Part shown: positions 32,809-42,692 of the stretch, piece by piece
Position numbering within the stretch: the first letter of the stretch is position 1
Layout: each line of letters begins with the position of its first letter
Assembly (NCBI GenBank): GCA_947494715.1
Contig: CANLWG010000007.1
Coordinates: 62,001 to 126,000, forward strand
Direction: 5' to 3'
From: an uncultured Flavobacteriaceae bacterium
GTDB lineage: Bacteria; Bacteroidota; Bacteroidia; Flavobacteriales; Flavobacteriaceae
Length of the DNA: 64,000 nt
Made by a program: the position numbers and the translations under genes
The notes under the pieces: model-generated
Told to the model about the DNA's origin: nothing
What the model saw: the letters and a program-made list of their open reading frames with translations, nothing else
Database searches by the model: none

Positions 32809-34425
32809 ATGGACATATCGAAAAATAATTCAAGGTCTATTTCCCTTAAAAAATATGGAATTACCCATAATGCCATAAATTATCAGCTAAACCCTTCACG
32901 TCTTCATAGGATTACCTTGGACAAGAATATGGGGAGGGAAGCTTCATCTGGGGCCTTGGCGGTAAACACTGGGGAGTTTACAGGAAGGTCGCCCAATGAT
33001 CGGTTCATCGTGAAGGATAATATCACTTCTGACAAAGTTTGGTGGGGTGGCATCAACATGCCTTTTGAGCCTTCCGCTTTTGATAAGCTCTATGATAAGC
33101 TCATCGCTTATTTGAACGACAAGGAACTTTATGTGCGTGATTGCTATGCGTGCGCCGATGCCAATTACCGAATGGATATTCGGGCCATTACCGAATATCC
33201 TTGGTCCAACCAGTTTGTATACAATATGTTCATCCGACCTACCGAGGAGGAACTAAAAAATTTTGAACCGGAATGGACGGTAATCAATGCACCGGGATTT
33301 AGGGCCAACGCAAAAGAGGACGGCACCCGGCAGCATAACTTTGCCATATTGAATTTTTCCCGAAAAATTGCTTTAATAGGAGGAACGGGCTATACTGGAG
33401 AGATTAAGAAGGGAATTTTTTCTGCGCTCAATTTTATACTCCCTGTATATAAGAATACGTTGCCAATGCATTGTTCCACCAATGTGGGAAAAAAAGGGGA
33501 TACGGCTATTTTCTTTGGGTTATCGGGAACCGGGAAGACTACCTTATCCACGGATGCCACCCGTAAATTGATTGGTGATGATGAACATGGTTGGAATAAT
33601 GAAAACGCGATTTTCAATTTTGAAGGAGGATGTTATGCCAAGGTAATTGACCTTTCCCAAGAAAATGAACCGGAAATCTATGGAGCCATTAAAAAAGGCG
33701 CAATTTTGGAAAACGTGGTTATGGATGATAGCGGGGAAGTAGATTTTTCCGATGTTTCCATTACACAGAACACCCGTGTGAGCTATCCCCTGTATCATAT
33801 TGATAATGTTCAACGGCCGTCTATAGGCCATAACCCCAAGAATATCTTTTTTTTAACAGCGGATGCGTTTGGGGTACTCCCTCCTATTTCAAAATTGACC
33901 CCTAGCCAAGCGGCGTATCACTTTATTTCAGGATATACCGCCAAGGTGGCCGGAACCGAAGCTGGTGTGGTAGAGCCTATTCCCTCTTTTTCTGCCTGTT
34001 TTGGAGCTCCCTTCATGCCCTTGCATCCGGCAAAATACGCCGAAATGTTAAGTAATAAAATGACCGGGGCCGGTGTAAATGTTTGGTTGGTGAATACAGG
34101 ATGGACCGGTGGATCCTATGGTGTGGGTACGCGAATGAAATTGAAATATACTAGGGCTATGATCCATGCTGTTTTGAATGGCGATTTAGGGTTGTATACC
34201 TATGACACCTATCATATCCATTCTGTGTTCGGTGTGGCACAGCCTAGACAATGCCCGGGAGTCCCGACCAGCGTTCTGAGTCCTCGTGCAACCTGGAATA
34301 ATGATGAGGCCTATTACAAGACCGCTTTTAAATTGACGAATGCATTCCGCGAAAACTTCAAGAAATTTGAGTCCCATGCTACTGAGGAAATACGACGGGG
34401 AGGACCACAGCGATATGCCTTTTAA
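32809..34425 (+). CDS. pckA: Phosphoenolpyruvate carboxykinase (ATP)
   Basis: 538 aa, the normal length. PckA interconverts oxaloacetate and phosphoenolpyruvate with ATP and leads into gluconeogenesis. The ATP-binding P-loop is GLSGTGKTTLSTD, followed by the kinase-2 motif GDDEHGW. Other family stretches are TGEFTGRSPNDRFIV and VWLVNTGWTGGSYGVG, with metal-site His and Lys in GKKGD and PMHCS. The start at 32809 has no clear ribosome site, as is usual here. Confidence 0.97.
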   Translation: MDISKNNSRSISLKKYGITHNAINYQLNPSRLHRITLDKNMGREASSGALAVNTGEFTGRSPNDRFIVKDNITSDKVWWGGINMPFEPSAFDKLYDKLIAYLNDKELYVRDCYACADANYRMDIRAITEYPWSNQFVYNMFIRPTEEELKNFEPEWTVINAPGFRANAKEDGTRQHNFAILNFSRKIALIGGTGYTGEIKKGIFSALNFILPVYKNTLPMHCSTNVGKKGDTAIFFGLSGTGKTTLSTDATRKLIGDDEHGWNNENAIFNFEGGCYAKVIDLSQENEPEIYGAIKKGAILENVVMDDSGEVDFSDVSITQNTRVSYPLYHIDNVQRPSIGHNPKNIFFLTADAFGVLPPISKLTPSQAAYHFISGYTAKVAGTEAGVVEPIPSFSACFGAPFMPLHPAKYAEMLSNKMTGAGVNVWLVNTGWTGGSYGVGTRMKLKYTRAMIHAVLNGDLGLYTYDTYHIHSVFGVAQPRQCPGVPTSVLSPRATWNNDEAYYKTAFKLTNAFRENFKKFESHATEEIRRGGPQRYAF

Positions 34426-34533
34426 ATAGGCTATTGTGGGTAGGGCAAAAATGAGACCTATAAAACAGCCTGTATATTTATAGTATAAAAAAAGCAATGA
34501 CAGGTAAGCCTCGGATTTTTTTAAAAGGGCCTT

Positions 34534-35280
34534 TTACCTTTTGTTTACCGTGGTAATATACTTCTGCAGTGCCATGGTCATGGAAGGTGTTTCGGGAGTT
34601 GGAGCCTTAATATCTATACGAAGACCGGCATCTGTTGCCGCTTTTACGGTAGAATTTCCAAAGACCGCGATACGAGTATCGTTTTGTTCAAAATCAGGGA
34701 AATTTTTTAATAAGGACTCTATACCGGACGGACTAAAGAATACCAGGACATCGTAATAAACATCTCGAAGATCTGATAGGTCGCTGATTACCGTTTTATA
34801 GAAAATTCCCCTAGTCCAATCTATCCCCGTTTTGTCCAGCGTTTCGGGCACAGCCGGTTTAAGGGTGTCCGAGGAGGGAAGTAGAAATGTTTCTTCCTTA
34901 TATTTTTTGAACAGAGGAACCAGTTCATTGAAAATTCTCTTGCCTACATAAATTTTACGCTTACGATATACCACATATTTTTGAAGGTAATAGGCCACGG
35001 CCTCGGATTGGCAAAAGTACTTCATGGTGTCCGGCACCTTAAAACGCATCTCTTCGGCTATTCTAAAAAAATGGTCTACGGCATTTCTGCTGGTTAGTAT
35101 GATGGCCGTATAATTATTAAGGTCTATTTTCTGTTGACGAACATTTTTTGCATCAACTCCCTCCACATGAATAAAAGGTCTGAAATCAACCTTTACCTTT
35201 TCCTTATCAATAAGTCTTGAATACGGGGAGTTTTCCATTTTCGGCTCCGGTTGGGACACCAAAATCGTCTTTACTTTCAT
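34534..35280 (-). CDS. Uroporphyrinogen-III synthase-like protein
   Basis: 248 aa. The plan has two alpha-beta domains of the HemD fold. Family traits are VSQPEPKMENSPYSRLID, IILTSRNAVDHFF, CQSEAVAYYLQKY and VLVFFSPSGIESLL with AVFGNSTVKAATDAG. HemD closes the tetrapyrrole ring in heme synthesis. HemD proteins are poorly conserved, so the call rests on the order of these short motifs. It is followed on the same strand, 6 bp away in map order, by the DUF4271 gene, a pairing common in Bacteroidota. Confidence 0.85.
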   Translation of the reverse strand: MKVKTILVSQPEPKMENSPYSRLIDKEKVKVDFRPFIHVEGVDAKNVRQQKIDLNNYTAIILTSRNAVDHFFRIAEEMRFKVPDTMKYFCQSEAVAYYLQKYVVYRKRKIYVGKRIFNELVPLFKKYKEETFLLPSSDTLKPAVPETLDKTGIDWTRGIFYKTVISDLSDLRDVYYDVLVFFSPSGIESLLKNFPDFEQNDTRIAVFGNSTVKAATDAGLRIDIKAPTPETPSMTMALQKYITTVNKR

Positions 35281-35286
35281 ATAAAC

Positions 35287-35943
35287 CTAGTCTTTTAGAT
35301 AACTTCCAATGATGATGAGCGGCGCAATTTCGAGAGCGCAAAGGTACAAAATAAAATAGAAAAAATTGGCAGTGATGAATTTTTGATGATTCTTCAACAC
35401 TGTAATCCAGCCGATTCCATTTATCGAAAGAATTAAGAAAATGGATAAATAAACTACAACCTCAGAATCTTTGATAATATATACGAGAACCATATTGGCC
35501 AGAAACATGACCATACTGCTATGGTTCAGGTAGGAAAGCTTCTTAAAAATGAGTTCACCAATAACCTTGTTGATTCCAAAAATGAAACCGTTTCCCAATT
35601 GTAAAAACATCTTTACTAGAATGAACAGTACCAATCCTCCAAGTATGATCGGGTACATGAACGGATACGAGCCGACTTCCTGTTGTAATAAAACCTTTGA
35701 TGCAAGGAAAATGAACAGGGAAAAATTGATGATTTGAAAGAGCGTAAAAAAAACATGGAACCAATTCATCAACTTTTCCTTCTTATTATACATGAAGACA
35801 TATTTGTTGTTAAAGGGTAGGATGACGAAATTTAGAAATCGCCCGTAAAACAGACTTTTGGCCACTACAATGAGCAATAGGCTCCCAAATAGTAGAAGGG
35901 TTATCCAGTCTACGGCGGATGTATTTCTAAAAATCGGCTCCAT
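35287..35943 (-). CDS. DUF4271 membrane protein
   Basis: 218 aa with about six membrane helices (ITLLLFGSLLLIVVAKSLF, FTLFQIINFSLFIFLAS, YPIILGGLVLFILVKMF and three more). A conserved basic and aromatic patch (SLFYGRFLNFVILPFNNKYVF) lies after the first helix. This matches the DUF4271 family, function unknown. Its 5' end touches the stop of the glycosyltransferase gene, and hemD follows within 6 bp, so the three are one transcription unit. Confidence 0.85.
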   Translation of the reverse strand: MEPIFRNTSAVDWITLLLFGSLLLIVVAKSLFYGRFLNFVILPFNNKYVFMYNKKEKLMNWFHVFFTLFQIINFSLFIFLASKVLLQQEVGSYPFMYPIILGGLVLFILVKMFLQLGNGFIFGINKVIGELIFKKLSYLNHSSMVMFLANMVLVYIIKDSEVVVYLSIFLILSINGIGWITVLKNHQKFITANFFYFILYLCALEIAPLIIIGSYLKD

Positions 35944-37610
35944 TACTCCAGCTTAATATTTTTCCCGTTGAGGCCATGGGGTAGATTGTTTTCTGAAATA
36001 CCGATTCTAAAATAACCGGGATTTTCAATTTTGGGTTTTGGAAACTTAAACGTAAAATTTAAGGTATCATTGGGTTTTAACGATAAAATATTTTCCAGTA
36101 CCGGATGGGCCGGTAAGGGCTTAAGCTCCTTTACCTGTTTATAATCGTTTAGGTAAGCCATACTAAATTTCAGTTTTTTAAGGTCAATGTCTATATCATA
36201 GGGATTGTAAACTTTAAAAAAGTGTTTTTCCTCCTCATCCAAAATCCAGACTTTTTTTTCAACGACAACTTCCAATTTTCGGAAAGATTCAAAATTTGGG
36301 ATATACTTGGCTTGATACTTGGCCCCATCTACCTTGGTAAATGAAAGATCCCCCTTTTTCATATATTTGGAAACATAAAGGACCTTCTTGCCCTGTACTT
36401 TTCTCTCTGAATCGTCAATAGAGTATTGATTTCTTCTGTACATATAATTGTTTAGGGAAAATGTGGGATTCCCAGAATAAAAGGCGTACATGGGCGCATT
36501 GCGATACGAGTTTTCAAAGATTACAGGGATGTCGCCTATTTCTGATTTTAACTCACCTACCCATTGCCTATTGCCGTGGGTTTCATAATAAATAGGAAAA
36601 AAAGGTTTGTATATGAGGCCAATACGTAGGAATAGTAAAACCAAAATAGTGGCTATTCCAGTCCTATAGATCCATTTTCTAATATGGGCATCCGTCAACA
36701 TCTGCTGGAAGACAAGGACGACCATAGGGATAGAAACCACAATAATCCATTGCGTCTGTACCCTTCTATTAAAACTGGAGAGGAAAAAGAAAAGCAGCAC
36801 CCCATAGGTAAGATAAAGCAATGCTTTTACAAAAAGGTCGGATGATCTCGTCTTAAAAAGCGCCTTGTAGATCCAAGGGAAGGTCAACCCAAAAATGGCA
36901 ACTAAATTAATTAGGAATCCCAAGGTATACTTTTCAAAATCATAGGCTCCATTGGGTCTTTCAAATAAATGATACCTAATGGAGACAAAATTATTTTCGT
37001 ATAACCATAAAAAATGTGGGACATAACAAAGCAAGGCTACCATTACCGCTAACCACGCAAATTTGCTGGTCACCAATCTTAGATTGGACAACAGCACAAA
37101 AAGGATAACCAAAACAGCATGGTATTTACTGTACATCAAGGCGGCCATGACCACGCCCAAAACAGCTCCCCACAGATAGGATGGGTTTTGAGTAAATTTT
37201 TTATAAATCAGTAAAAACAGAGCTGTGAAAAATAACAAAGGCGTATCTGGCAAGGTAAAGAACCCGTAAGCATTCAGTAAGGTCATGGAAAATACCAATA
37301 CAAAGAATTGGGGAATATACTTCCGTTTTTCGTCACTATCTACCAGTAACCAGAGCACTATAATGGTTGAGACCGATAATACACAGCTCATAAACCTAAT
37401 GCCAAGCTCGCCCTTAAAAAAAAGGCTGCTGATTTTCACAAGTAATGCCACCATAGGGGGGTGGTCAAAATACCCCCAGGCCATATTTTGGGCATAGTGC
37501 CAGTAATAAGCTTCATCAAAAATAAGTTCCGTAAAGTGGGCCTGGAATAGGTTGAGTACTAAAATTATTCCTAAAAGTAACAAAAAAAGTTTAGGCAGTC
37601 TGATCGGCAT
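35943..37610 (-). CDS. ArnT-like glycosyltransferase family 39 membrane protein
   Basis: 555 aa. The first extracytoplasmic loop carries the acidic motif of this superfamily, FDEAYYWHYAQNMAWGYFDHPP. About ten or eleven membrane helices follow (LGVVMAALMYSKYHAVLVILF, FLINLVAIFGLTFPWIY and others). A C-terminal soluble domain from about residue 400 has beta-rich sequence. Members transfer sugars from polyprenyl phosphates to lipid A or proteins. The substrate is not evident. The next divergent gene is a polyprenyl-phosphate mannose synthase-like enzyme that could supply the donor. Confidence 0.9.
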   Translation of the reverse strand: MPIRLPKLFLLLLGIILVLNLFQAHFTELIFDEAYYWHYAQNMAWGYFDHPPMVALLVKISSLFFKGELGIRFMSCVLSVSTIIVLWLLVDSDEKRKYIPQFFVLVFSMTLLNAYGFFTLPDTPLLFFTALFLLIYKKFTQNPSYLWGAVLGVVMAALMYSKYHAVLVILFVLLSNLRLVTSKFAWLAVMVALLCYVPHFLWLYENNFVSIRYHLFERPNGAYDFEKYTLGFLINLVAIFGLTFPWIYKALFKTRSSDLFVKALLYLTYGVLLFFFLSSFNRRVQTQWIIVVSIPMVVLVFQQMLTDAHIRKWIYRTGIATILVLLFLRIGLIYKPFFPIYYETHGNRQWVGELKSEIGDIPVIFENSYRNAPMYAFYSGNPTFSLNNYMYRRNQYSIDDSERKVQGKKVLYVSKYMKKGDLSFTKVDGAKYQAKYIPNFESFRKLEVVVEKKVWILDEEEKHFFKVYNPYDIDIDLKKLKFSMAYLNDYKQVKELKPLPAHPVLENILSLKPNDTLNFTFKFPKPKIENPGYFRIGISENNLPHGLNGKNIKLE

Positions 37611-37629
37611 GTATAAGCTTAGTTTGGGT

Positions 37630-37637
37630 CAAAATTA
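37630..37637 (-). promoter_or_regulatory. Promoter of the family 39 glycosyltransferase, -7 box
   Basis: On the minus strand TAATTTTG, a match to TAnnTTTG, 19 nt before the start codon. Confidence 0.5.
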
Positions 37638-37693
37638 CAAATTATGGACATCATCCGGGCCTTTGAACGAAGTACAATTAAAGTCAAGTCGTT

Positions 37694-37722
37694 TTTCCAC
37701 TCTCTCGAAAACACTATTTTTG
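37694..37722 (+). promoter_or_regulatory. Promoter of the dolichol-phosphate mannose synthase-like gene
   Basis: TTTC (37694-37697), 17 nt, then TATTTTTG (37715-37722). This fits the -33/-7 layout with one mismatch. The start codon (37736 or 37742) follows 13 to 19 nt later, leaving a very short leader. Confidence 0.5.
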
Positions 37723-37735
37723 TGGAAATCCAAAC

Positions 37736-38470
37736 ATGCCAATGTCGGACAGCCTAGTCATTATTCCAACCTACAACGAAATAGAAAACGTTGAGGACAT
37801 AATCTTAGCTGTCCTTGGATTGGATGTTAATTTTCATGTACTTATTGTGGATGATAGTTCCCCGGATGGAACGTCGTCCTTTGTAAAAAAAATGCAAGGG
37901 GAGTTTCCTGAAAGGTTGTTCTTGGAGGTAAGAGAAGAAAAATCGGGCCTAGGAACTGCATACATCCATGGATTTAAATGGGCCATTGAAAGAAAGTATA
38001 ATTATATTTTTGAAATGGATGCCGATTTCTCCCATAACCCGACCGATTTAAAAAGACTGCTACGGGCTTGTAAAAATGGTGCCGATGTGGTGGTAGGCTC
38101 TCGTTATAAGAAGGGGGTCAACGTTGTTAACTGGCCATTGTACAGAGTGTTATTATCATATGGAGCTTCTTTTTATGTGAAGATAGTGACCGGTATGCGG
38201 GTTCATGATCCCACGGCAGGGTTTGTATGCTACAGGCGTCATGTTTTGGAAAATCTAAATTTGGATTCGATACGGTTCGTCGGATATGCCTTTCAGATTG
38301 AAATGAAGTTTCGAGCGTATCTTAAGGGATATAAAATAGAGGAAGTTTCCATTATATTTAAGGATCGTGAAAAGGGAAAATCAAAAATGAGTTCTTCCAT
38401 TATCGGAGAGGCTATTTTTGGAGTGTTTATGATGAAAATGCGTAGTCTTTTCCAAAAAAACAGATTTTAA
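37736..38470 (+). CDS. Polyprenol monophosphomannose synthase-like glycosyltransferase 2
   Basis: 244 aa without a C-terminal membrane helix. The GT2 nucleotide-sugar fold is shown by VIIPTYNEIENVEDII, VDDSSPDGTSSFV, EMDADFSHNPTDLKRLL (DxD) and VVGSRYKKGVNVVNWP, and by the later MRVHDPTAGFVCYRR. These match dolichol-phosphate mannose synthase-like enzymes, which make the lipid-linked mannose donor. The neighbouring divergent gene is a family 39 transferase that would use such a donor. The next gene begins after one base. Confidence 0.93.
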   Translation: MPMSDSLVIIPTYNEIENVEDIILAVLGLDVNFHVLIVDDSSPDGTSSFVKKMQGEFPERLFLEVREEKSGLGTAYIHGFKWAIERKYNYIFEMDADFSHNPTDLKRLLRACKNGADVVVGSRYKKGVNVVNWPLYRVLLSYGASFYVKIVTGMRVHDPTAGFVCYRRHVLENLNLDSIRFVGYAFQIEMKFRAYLKGYKIEEVSIIFKDREKGKSKMSSSIIGEAIFGVFMMKMRSLFQKNRF

Positions 38471-38471
38471 A

Positions 38472-39806
38472 ATGAGTAGGCAATTAATCAAAAATGCCAA
38501 GGTCGTCAATGAAAATAAAGTATTTGAAAGCGACGTATTGATCGATGATGATATTATTCTTAAAATGGATCGGGATATTACGGATGTAAATGCCAAGACC
38601 ATAGATGCCCAGGGGCGCTATCTTTTACCCGGAATTATTGACGATCAAGTTCATTTTAGGGAACCCGGACTTACCCACAAGGGAAATATAGCCTCTGAAA
38701 GTAGGGCGGCCATAGCAGGAGGGATAACCACTTTTATGGAACAGCCCAATACAGATCCGCAAACCGTGACTATAGAAAGGCTAGAAGAAAAATTTGATAG
38801 GGCCGCCAAAACTTCCTATGCCAATTATTCCTTTCCTTTTGGAGGAACAAATGATAACCTGGAAGAAATAAAGCGATTGGACAAAAATGCCTGTTCCGGA
38901 ATAAAATTATTCCTAGGTTCTTCAACAGGAAACATGCTGGTGGATAACGAAGCCGTAATTGAACGGATTTTTAGGAATACGGAAATGGTAATTTCTGCAC
39001 ACTGTGAAGACGAAGGGACCATACGAAGGAACCTGGCTCAATACAAAGAGCAATACGGAGAAGATATACCTGTACAATACCATCCAATTATACGTAGTGA
39101 AGAGGCATGTTACCTTTCTTCATCAAAGGCCATTGCGTTGGCCAAAAAAACCGGTGCCAGATTACACGTGTTCCATTTATCTACGGGTAAGGAAACCCAA
39201 TTGTTTCGAAACGACATTCCGTTAAAAGAGAAGAAAATAACGGCTGAGGTCTGCATACACCATCTTTGGTTTTCGGATACGGACTATAAGGACAAAGGCA
39301 CTTTGATCAAATGGAACCCGGCCGTAAAGACGGCCATAGATAGAAAGCAGCTTTGGGAAGCGCTTTTGGATGACCGTATTGATGTGATAGCCACGGACCA
39401 TGCACCCCATACCTTACAGGAGAAGGATAACGTATATACCAAAGCTCCCTCGGGAGGTCCCTTGGTACAACATGCCCTACCCGCTATCTTGGAAAAATAT
39501 AGAGAAGGTAGCATTTCTTTGGAAAGGGTGGTGGAGAAAATGTGCCACAATCCCGCTATCTTGTTTCAGATAGAACGGCGCGGTTTCATCAGGGAAGGTT
39601 ATTTTGCGGATTTGGTCCTAGTAGATCTTGATAATCCTTGGACAGTATCCAAGGATACTATTCTGTATAAATGTGGATGGTCCCCTTTTGAAGGTTCTAC
39701 TTTTTCTTCCAAAATATCCCATACCTTTGTGAATGGTCATTTGGCTTATGAGAATGGGAAATTTTCTACTGAAAGGAATGCCAGACGATTAACTTTTGAG
39801 CGATAG
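38472..39806 (+). CDS. pyrC: Dihydroorotase-family amidohydrolase
   Basis: 444 aa, class I type size. The metal-binding motif DDQVHFREPG is followed by GNIASESRAAIAGGITTFMEQPN, the metal-bridging Lys in GIKLFLGSS, HCEDEGT, HVFHLSTGKE and DVIATDHAPHT. Dihydroorotases close carbamoyl-aspartate to dihydroorotate in pyrimidine synthesis. The family also contains related cyclic amidases, so the symbol is a best guess. It starts 1 bp after the glycosyltransferase and overlaps the following lipoprotein start, so the three are one operon. Confidence 0.88.
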   Translation: MSRQLIKNAKVVNENKVFESDVLIDDDIILKMDRDITDVNAKTIDAQGRYLLPGIIDDQVHFREPGLTHKGNIASESRAAIAGGITTFMEQPNTDPQTVTIERLEEKFDRAAKTSYANYSFPFGGTNDNLEEIKRLDKNACSGIKLFLGSSTGNMLVDNEAVIERIFRNTEMVISAHCEDEGTIRRNLAQYKEQYGEDIPVQYHPIIRSEEACYLSSSKAIALAKKTGARLHVFHLSTGKETQLFRNDIPLKEKKITAEVCIHHLWFSDTDYKDKGTLIKWNPAVKTAIDRKQLWEALLDDRIDVIATDHAPHTLQEKDNVYTKAPSGGPLVQHALPAILEKYREGSISLERVVEKMCHNPAILFQIERRGFIREGYFADLVLVDLDNPWTVSKDTILYKCGWSPFEGSTFSSKISHTFVNGHLAYENGKFSTERNARRLTFER

Positions 39807-40236
39807 CATGGGGCGAATAATATATTTTATTTTGATTATTTTTCTTGCCTCATGTGGCGAACAGTTGATGGAAAAACCTAAGGATCTGATTCCAAAAGAT
39901 CAAATGGTGGCTATCCTAAAAGATTTGGCAGTGGTAAATGCCGCCAAGAATACCAATATATCCATTTTAAAGGAGCATAATATTGAACCTACTGACTATA
40001 TCTTCAAGAAGTATAACATAGATAGTGCCCGGTTTGTAAAGAGCGACACCTATTATGCTTCCCTTCCTTCGGAATATGAAGCCATTTATAAAGAAGTTGA
40101 GGCAAATCTGGAAAAAGAAAAAAAAATACTTCAAGAAGCCAATAAAATCAGTGACAGTTTAAAGGCCATTGAAATGGAGAAGAAAAGGGGGGCAAAGCAA
40201 CAAAAATCAAAAAAGGTCAAGGATTCTCTTCCTTAA
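39796..40236 (+). CDS. DUF4296 lipoprotein
   Basis: 146 aa. The lipobox is FLASC. The mature part is short and helical. It has the DUF4296 core of KDQMVAILKDLAVVNAAKN and YIFKKYNIDSARFVKSDTYYA, then a Lys/Glu-rich coiled-coil tail. The family is restricted to Bacteroidota and sits next to dihydroorotase-type genes. It overlaps the previous gene by 11 bases and the convergent epimerase gene by 20. Function unknown. Confidence 0.85.
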   Translation: MSDSMGRIIYFILIIFLASCGEQLMEKPKDLIPKDQMVAILKDLAVVNAAKNTNISILKEHNIEPTDYIFKKYNIDSARFVKSDTYYASLPSEYEAIYKEVEANLEKEKKILQEANKISDSLKAIEMEKKRGAKQQKSKKVKDSLP

Positions 40237-41224
40237 ACTTGGCACAGCAAAATTCAATGGTCTCGTTAAGAGGTTCAAAATTGAGACTTAATCTGTTCTT
40301 TATTTTTTCACTGCTATACAATTCGCGGTTTTTTAAGGATTGGATAGCGTTTTTTGTAATTCGCCTACCTTGGCCGGTAAATAGATTTCGGAACCAATCG
40401 AAGTACCTACCTATCTCCAATTGCCAGAGTTTCAATTCCTTTGTTGGTTCTTGCCCTCCCAGGGCCTGCGCCATTCGGCGCAAAATTTCCTTGAAAGTCA
40501 AATTTTTGGCTACTGTAATGAACCTCTCATTGCGTATCTTGGAGTCCATTAGGGCTACCATGATATGTATTACATCATGAATGGAAATAAAACCGGTCCC
40601 TCCAGGAGGATAGTATTTATATCCTTTGTTTGCGGTGGTAAAGAGATCTCCGGTACCACTATCCCAGAAACCGGGTCCTATGATTACCCCAGGATTTAGG
40701 ATTACAACGGGCAGACCTTCTTGAGAACCTCTCCAAACCTCCATTTCTGCCAGGTACTTGGTAAGGGCATAGACATTGACTTCCTGCTCGGACCATTCAT
40801 TTTCCTCGGTTGCCATAGCACCTTCCGAACTTTTTCCTATAGCTCCTATTGTGCTTACATAGCACAGCTTCTTAACTTTTTTTTCAATACACAGGTTAAT
40901 GATATTGGTAGTCCCTTTTGTATTGGTTTCGTATAATTTTTTGTAGTTGCCCGGGTCAAAAGATATCAATGCCGCAGCATGGTATACATATTCTACATCT
41001 TTAAAAGCTGTTTCCAATGCTGGAATATCATTAAGGTCGGCCTCGACCCATTTGATTTGTTGAAAGAGGCTATCGCCGTTTTCGGCGTAATAGGAAAAGA
41101 CTTTTTTAACCCTTTGAAGATCGCTTTTTGGTCTATAAATTGCGCAAATCGGTATATTTTTCTGCAACAAGTGAAGTAGCAAATGTGCCCCGACCATTCC
41201 AGTGCCTCCCGTTACCAAAATCAT
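40217..41224 (-). CDS. NAD-dependent epimerase/dehydratase family protein
   Basis: 335 aa, extended short-chain dehydrogenase fold. The nucleotide loop is TGGTGMVGAHLL, the catalytic Tyr-Lys pair is in NVYALTKYLAE, and the Ser region is YVSTIGAIG. Extended SDRs of this kind act on sugar nucleotides, flavonoids or steroids. The substrate is unknown. Its start codon is only 4 nt from a perfect -7 box on the minus strand, so its mRNA is probably leaderless. Confidence 0.88.
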   Translation of the reverse strand: MILVTGGTGMVGAHLLLHLLQKNIPICAIYRPKSDLQRVKKVFSYYAENGDSLFQQIKWVEADLNDIPALETAFKDVEYVYHAAALISFDPGNYKKLYETNTKGTTNIINLCIEKKVKKLCYVSTIGAIGKSSEGAMATEENEWSEQEVNVYALTKYLAEMEVWRGSQEGLPVVILNPGVIIGPGFWDSGTGDLFTTANKGYKYYPPGGTGFISIHDVIHIMVALMDSKIRNERFITVAKNLTFKEILRRMAQALGGQEPTKELKLWQLEIGRYFDWFRNLFTGQGRRITKNAIQSLKNRELYSSEKIKNRLSLNFEPLNETIEFCCAKFKEENP

Positions 41225-41228
41225 GAAC

Positions 41229-41236
41229 CAAAGTTA
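41229..41236 (-). promoter_or_regulatory. Promoter of the epimerase gene, leaderless layout
   Basis: On the minus strand TAACTTTG, matching TAnnTTTG, with only 4 nt between it and the ATG. Since transcription normally starts 5-8 nt after this box, the start codon would be at or next to the first base of the mRNA. Confidence 0.5.
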
Positions 41237-41295
41237 CATATTTGGGATGGATTAATTTGGCTTTCCCAAAAAACCGAAACCATTGGATTTCCTTT

Positions 41296-41303
41296 TATAT
41301 TTG
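41296..41303 (+). promoter_or_regulatory. tyrS promoter, -7 box
   Basis: TATATTTG matches TAnnTTTG and lies 25 nt before the tyrS ATG at 41329. Confidence 0.5.
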
Positions 41304-41328
41304 CAGCGAATTATAAAAGATAGTTATC

Positions 41329-42624
41329 ATGGCTGCCAACTTTGTGTCAGAATTAGAATGGCGGGGAATGCTGCACGATGCCATGCCAGGTACGGAAGAA
41401 CATCTACAGGAGGGAATGCAATCTGCTTATGTAGGGATAGACCCGACTGCAGATTCGTTACACATAGGTCATTTGGTTGGTGTAATGATGCTTCGGCATT
41501 TTCAATTGGCCGGCCATAAACCTTACGCCCTAGTAGGTGGGGCTACTGGAATGATAGGAGACCCTTCCGGAAAGTCTGCCGAACGAAACTTGTTGGATGA
41601 GGCCACATTACGTCTTAATGAGGAAGCCTTAAAAGCACAATTATCACGATTTCTTGATTTTGATAGTGAATCGGATAATGCGGCGGTGCTGGTCAATAAT
41701 TACGATTGGATGAAGGATTTTTCATTCTTGGATTTCATCCGTGATGTAGGCAAGCACATTACGGTAAACTACATGATGGCGAAGGATTCCGTGAAAAAAC
41801 GACTTTCCGCGGAATCCAGTGAAGGGATGTCCTTCACAGAGTTCACCTATCAATTGGTACAGGGCTATGATTTTTTGTATCTCCATCAAAATTACAATTG
41901 TATACTCCAAATGGGTGGTAGCGACCAATGGGGCAATATTACTACCGGTACGGAACTTATACGTAGGATAGCCGGTGGAAAAGGCTATGCCCTGACCTGC
42001 CCTTTAATAACCAAGGCCGATGGCACTAAATTTGGCAAGACCGAAGGAGGCAATATATGGTTGGATCCTCATAGGACCTCGCCCTATAAATTTTACCAAT
42101 ATTGGTTGAACACTTCTGACGAGGATGCGGAAAAGTACATTAAGATCTTTACTTTTCTTTCCAAGATGGATATTGAAAGCTTGATCAATGAACACCGTGA
42201 GGCACCCCATTTAAGAATAGTACAGAGGCGTTTGGCCGAGGAGATAACCACTATGGTGCACTCTCAAGAAGATTTGGATAATGCCATAAAAGCCAGTCAG
42301 ATTCTTTTTGGAAAATCCACTTCGCAAGATTTAAAACAATTGGACGAGAAAACCTTTTTGGATGTTTTTGAAGGGGTGCCCCAAGGCACCATTTCGAAGG
42401 AGGAATTGGAAAACGGGTTGGATATGATCGGGGCACTTTCCGCCAGAATCAGTTTTTTAGGTTCCAATAGTGAGGCAAGAAGGGAACTAAAACAGAACTC
42501 CATTTCCGTGAACAGGGAAAAAGTGGATGAAAACTATATCATCACGGCCGCCGATCTTGTTAAGAACAAGTTTGTTTTATTACAGCGTGGAAAAAAGAAC
42601 TATTTTATATTGGTAGTAGAATAG
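41329..42624 (+). CDS. tyrS: Tyrosine--tRNA ligase
   Basis: 431 aa. The class I HIGH motif is [11 protein letters not shown], the ATP and tyrosine pocket includes [20 protein letters not shown], and the KMSKS loop is KFGKT in [13 protein letters not shown]. The C-terminal S4-like RNA-binding domain is near residues 365-431. It charges tRNA-Tyr. Divergent from the epimerase gene, with a -7 box in the gap. Confidence 0.97.
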   Translation: MAANFVSELEWRGMLHDAMPGTEEHLQEGMQSAYVGIDPTADSLHIGHLVGVMMLRHFQLAGHKPYALVGGATGMIGDPSGKSAERNLLDEATLRLNEEALKAQLSRFLDFDSESDNAAVLVNNYDWMKDFSFLDFIRDVGKHITVNYMMAKDSVKKRLSAESSEGMSFTEFTYQLVQGYDFLYLHQNYNCILQMGGSDQWGNITTGTELIRRIAGGKGYALTCPLITKADGTKFGKTEGGNIWLDPHRTSPYKFYQYWLNTSDEDAEKYIKIFTFLSKMDIESLINEHREAPHLRIVQRRLAEEITTMVHSQEDLDNAIKASQILFGKSTSQDLKQLDEKTFLDVFEGVPQGTISKEELENGLDMIGALSARISFLGSNSEARRELKQNSISVNREKVDENYIITAADLVKNKFVLLQRGKKNYFILVVE

Positions 42625-42692
42625 ATTTCCTTTTAAAAGGAGCAACTTTTTTCGGTTTTCGTATCTTATTACTACAGATAATATGAATTGAA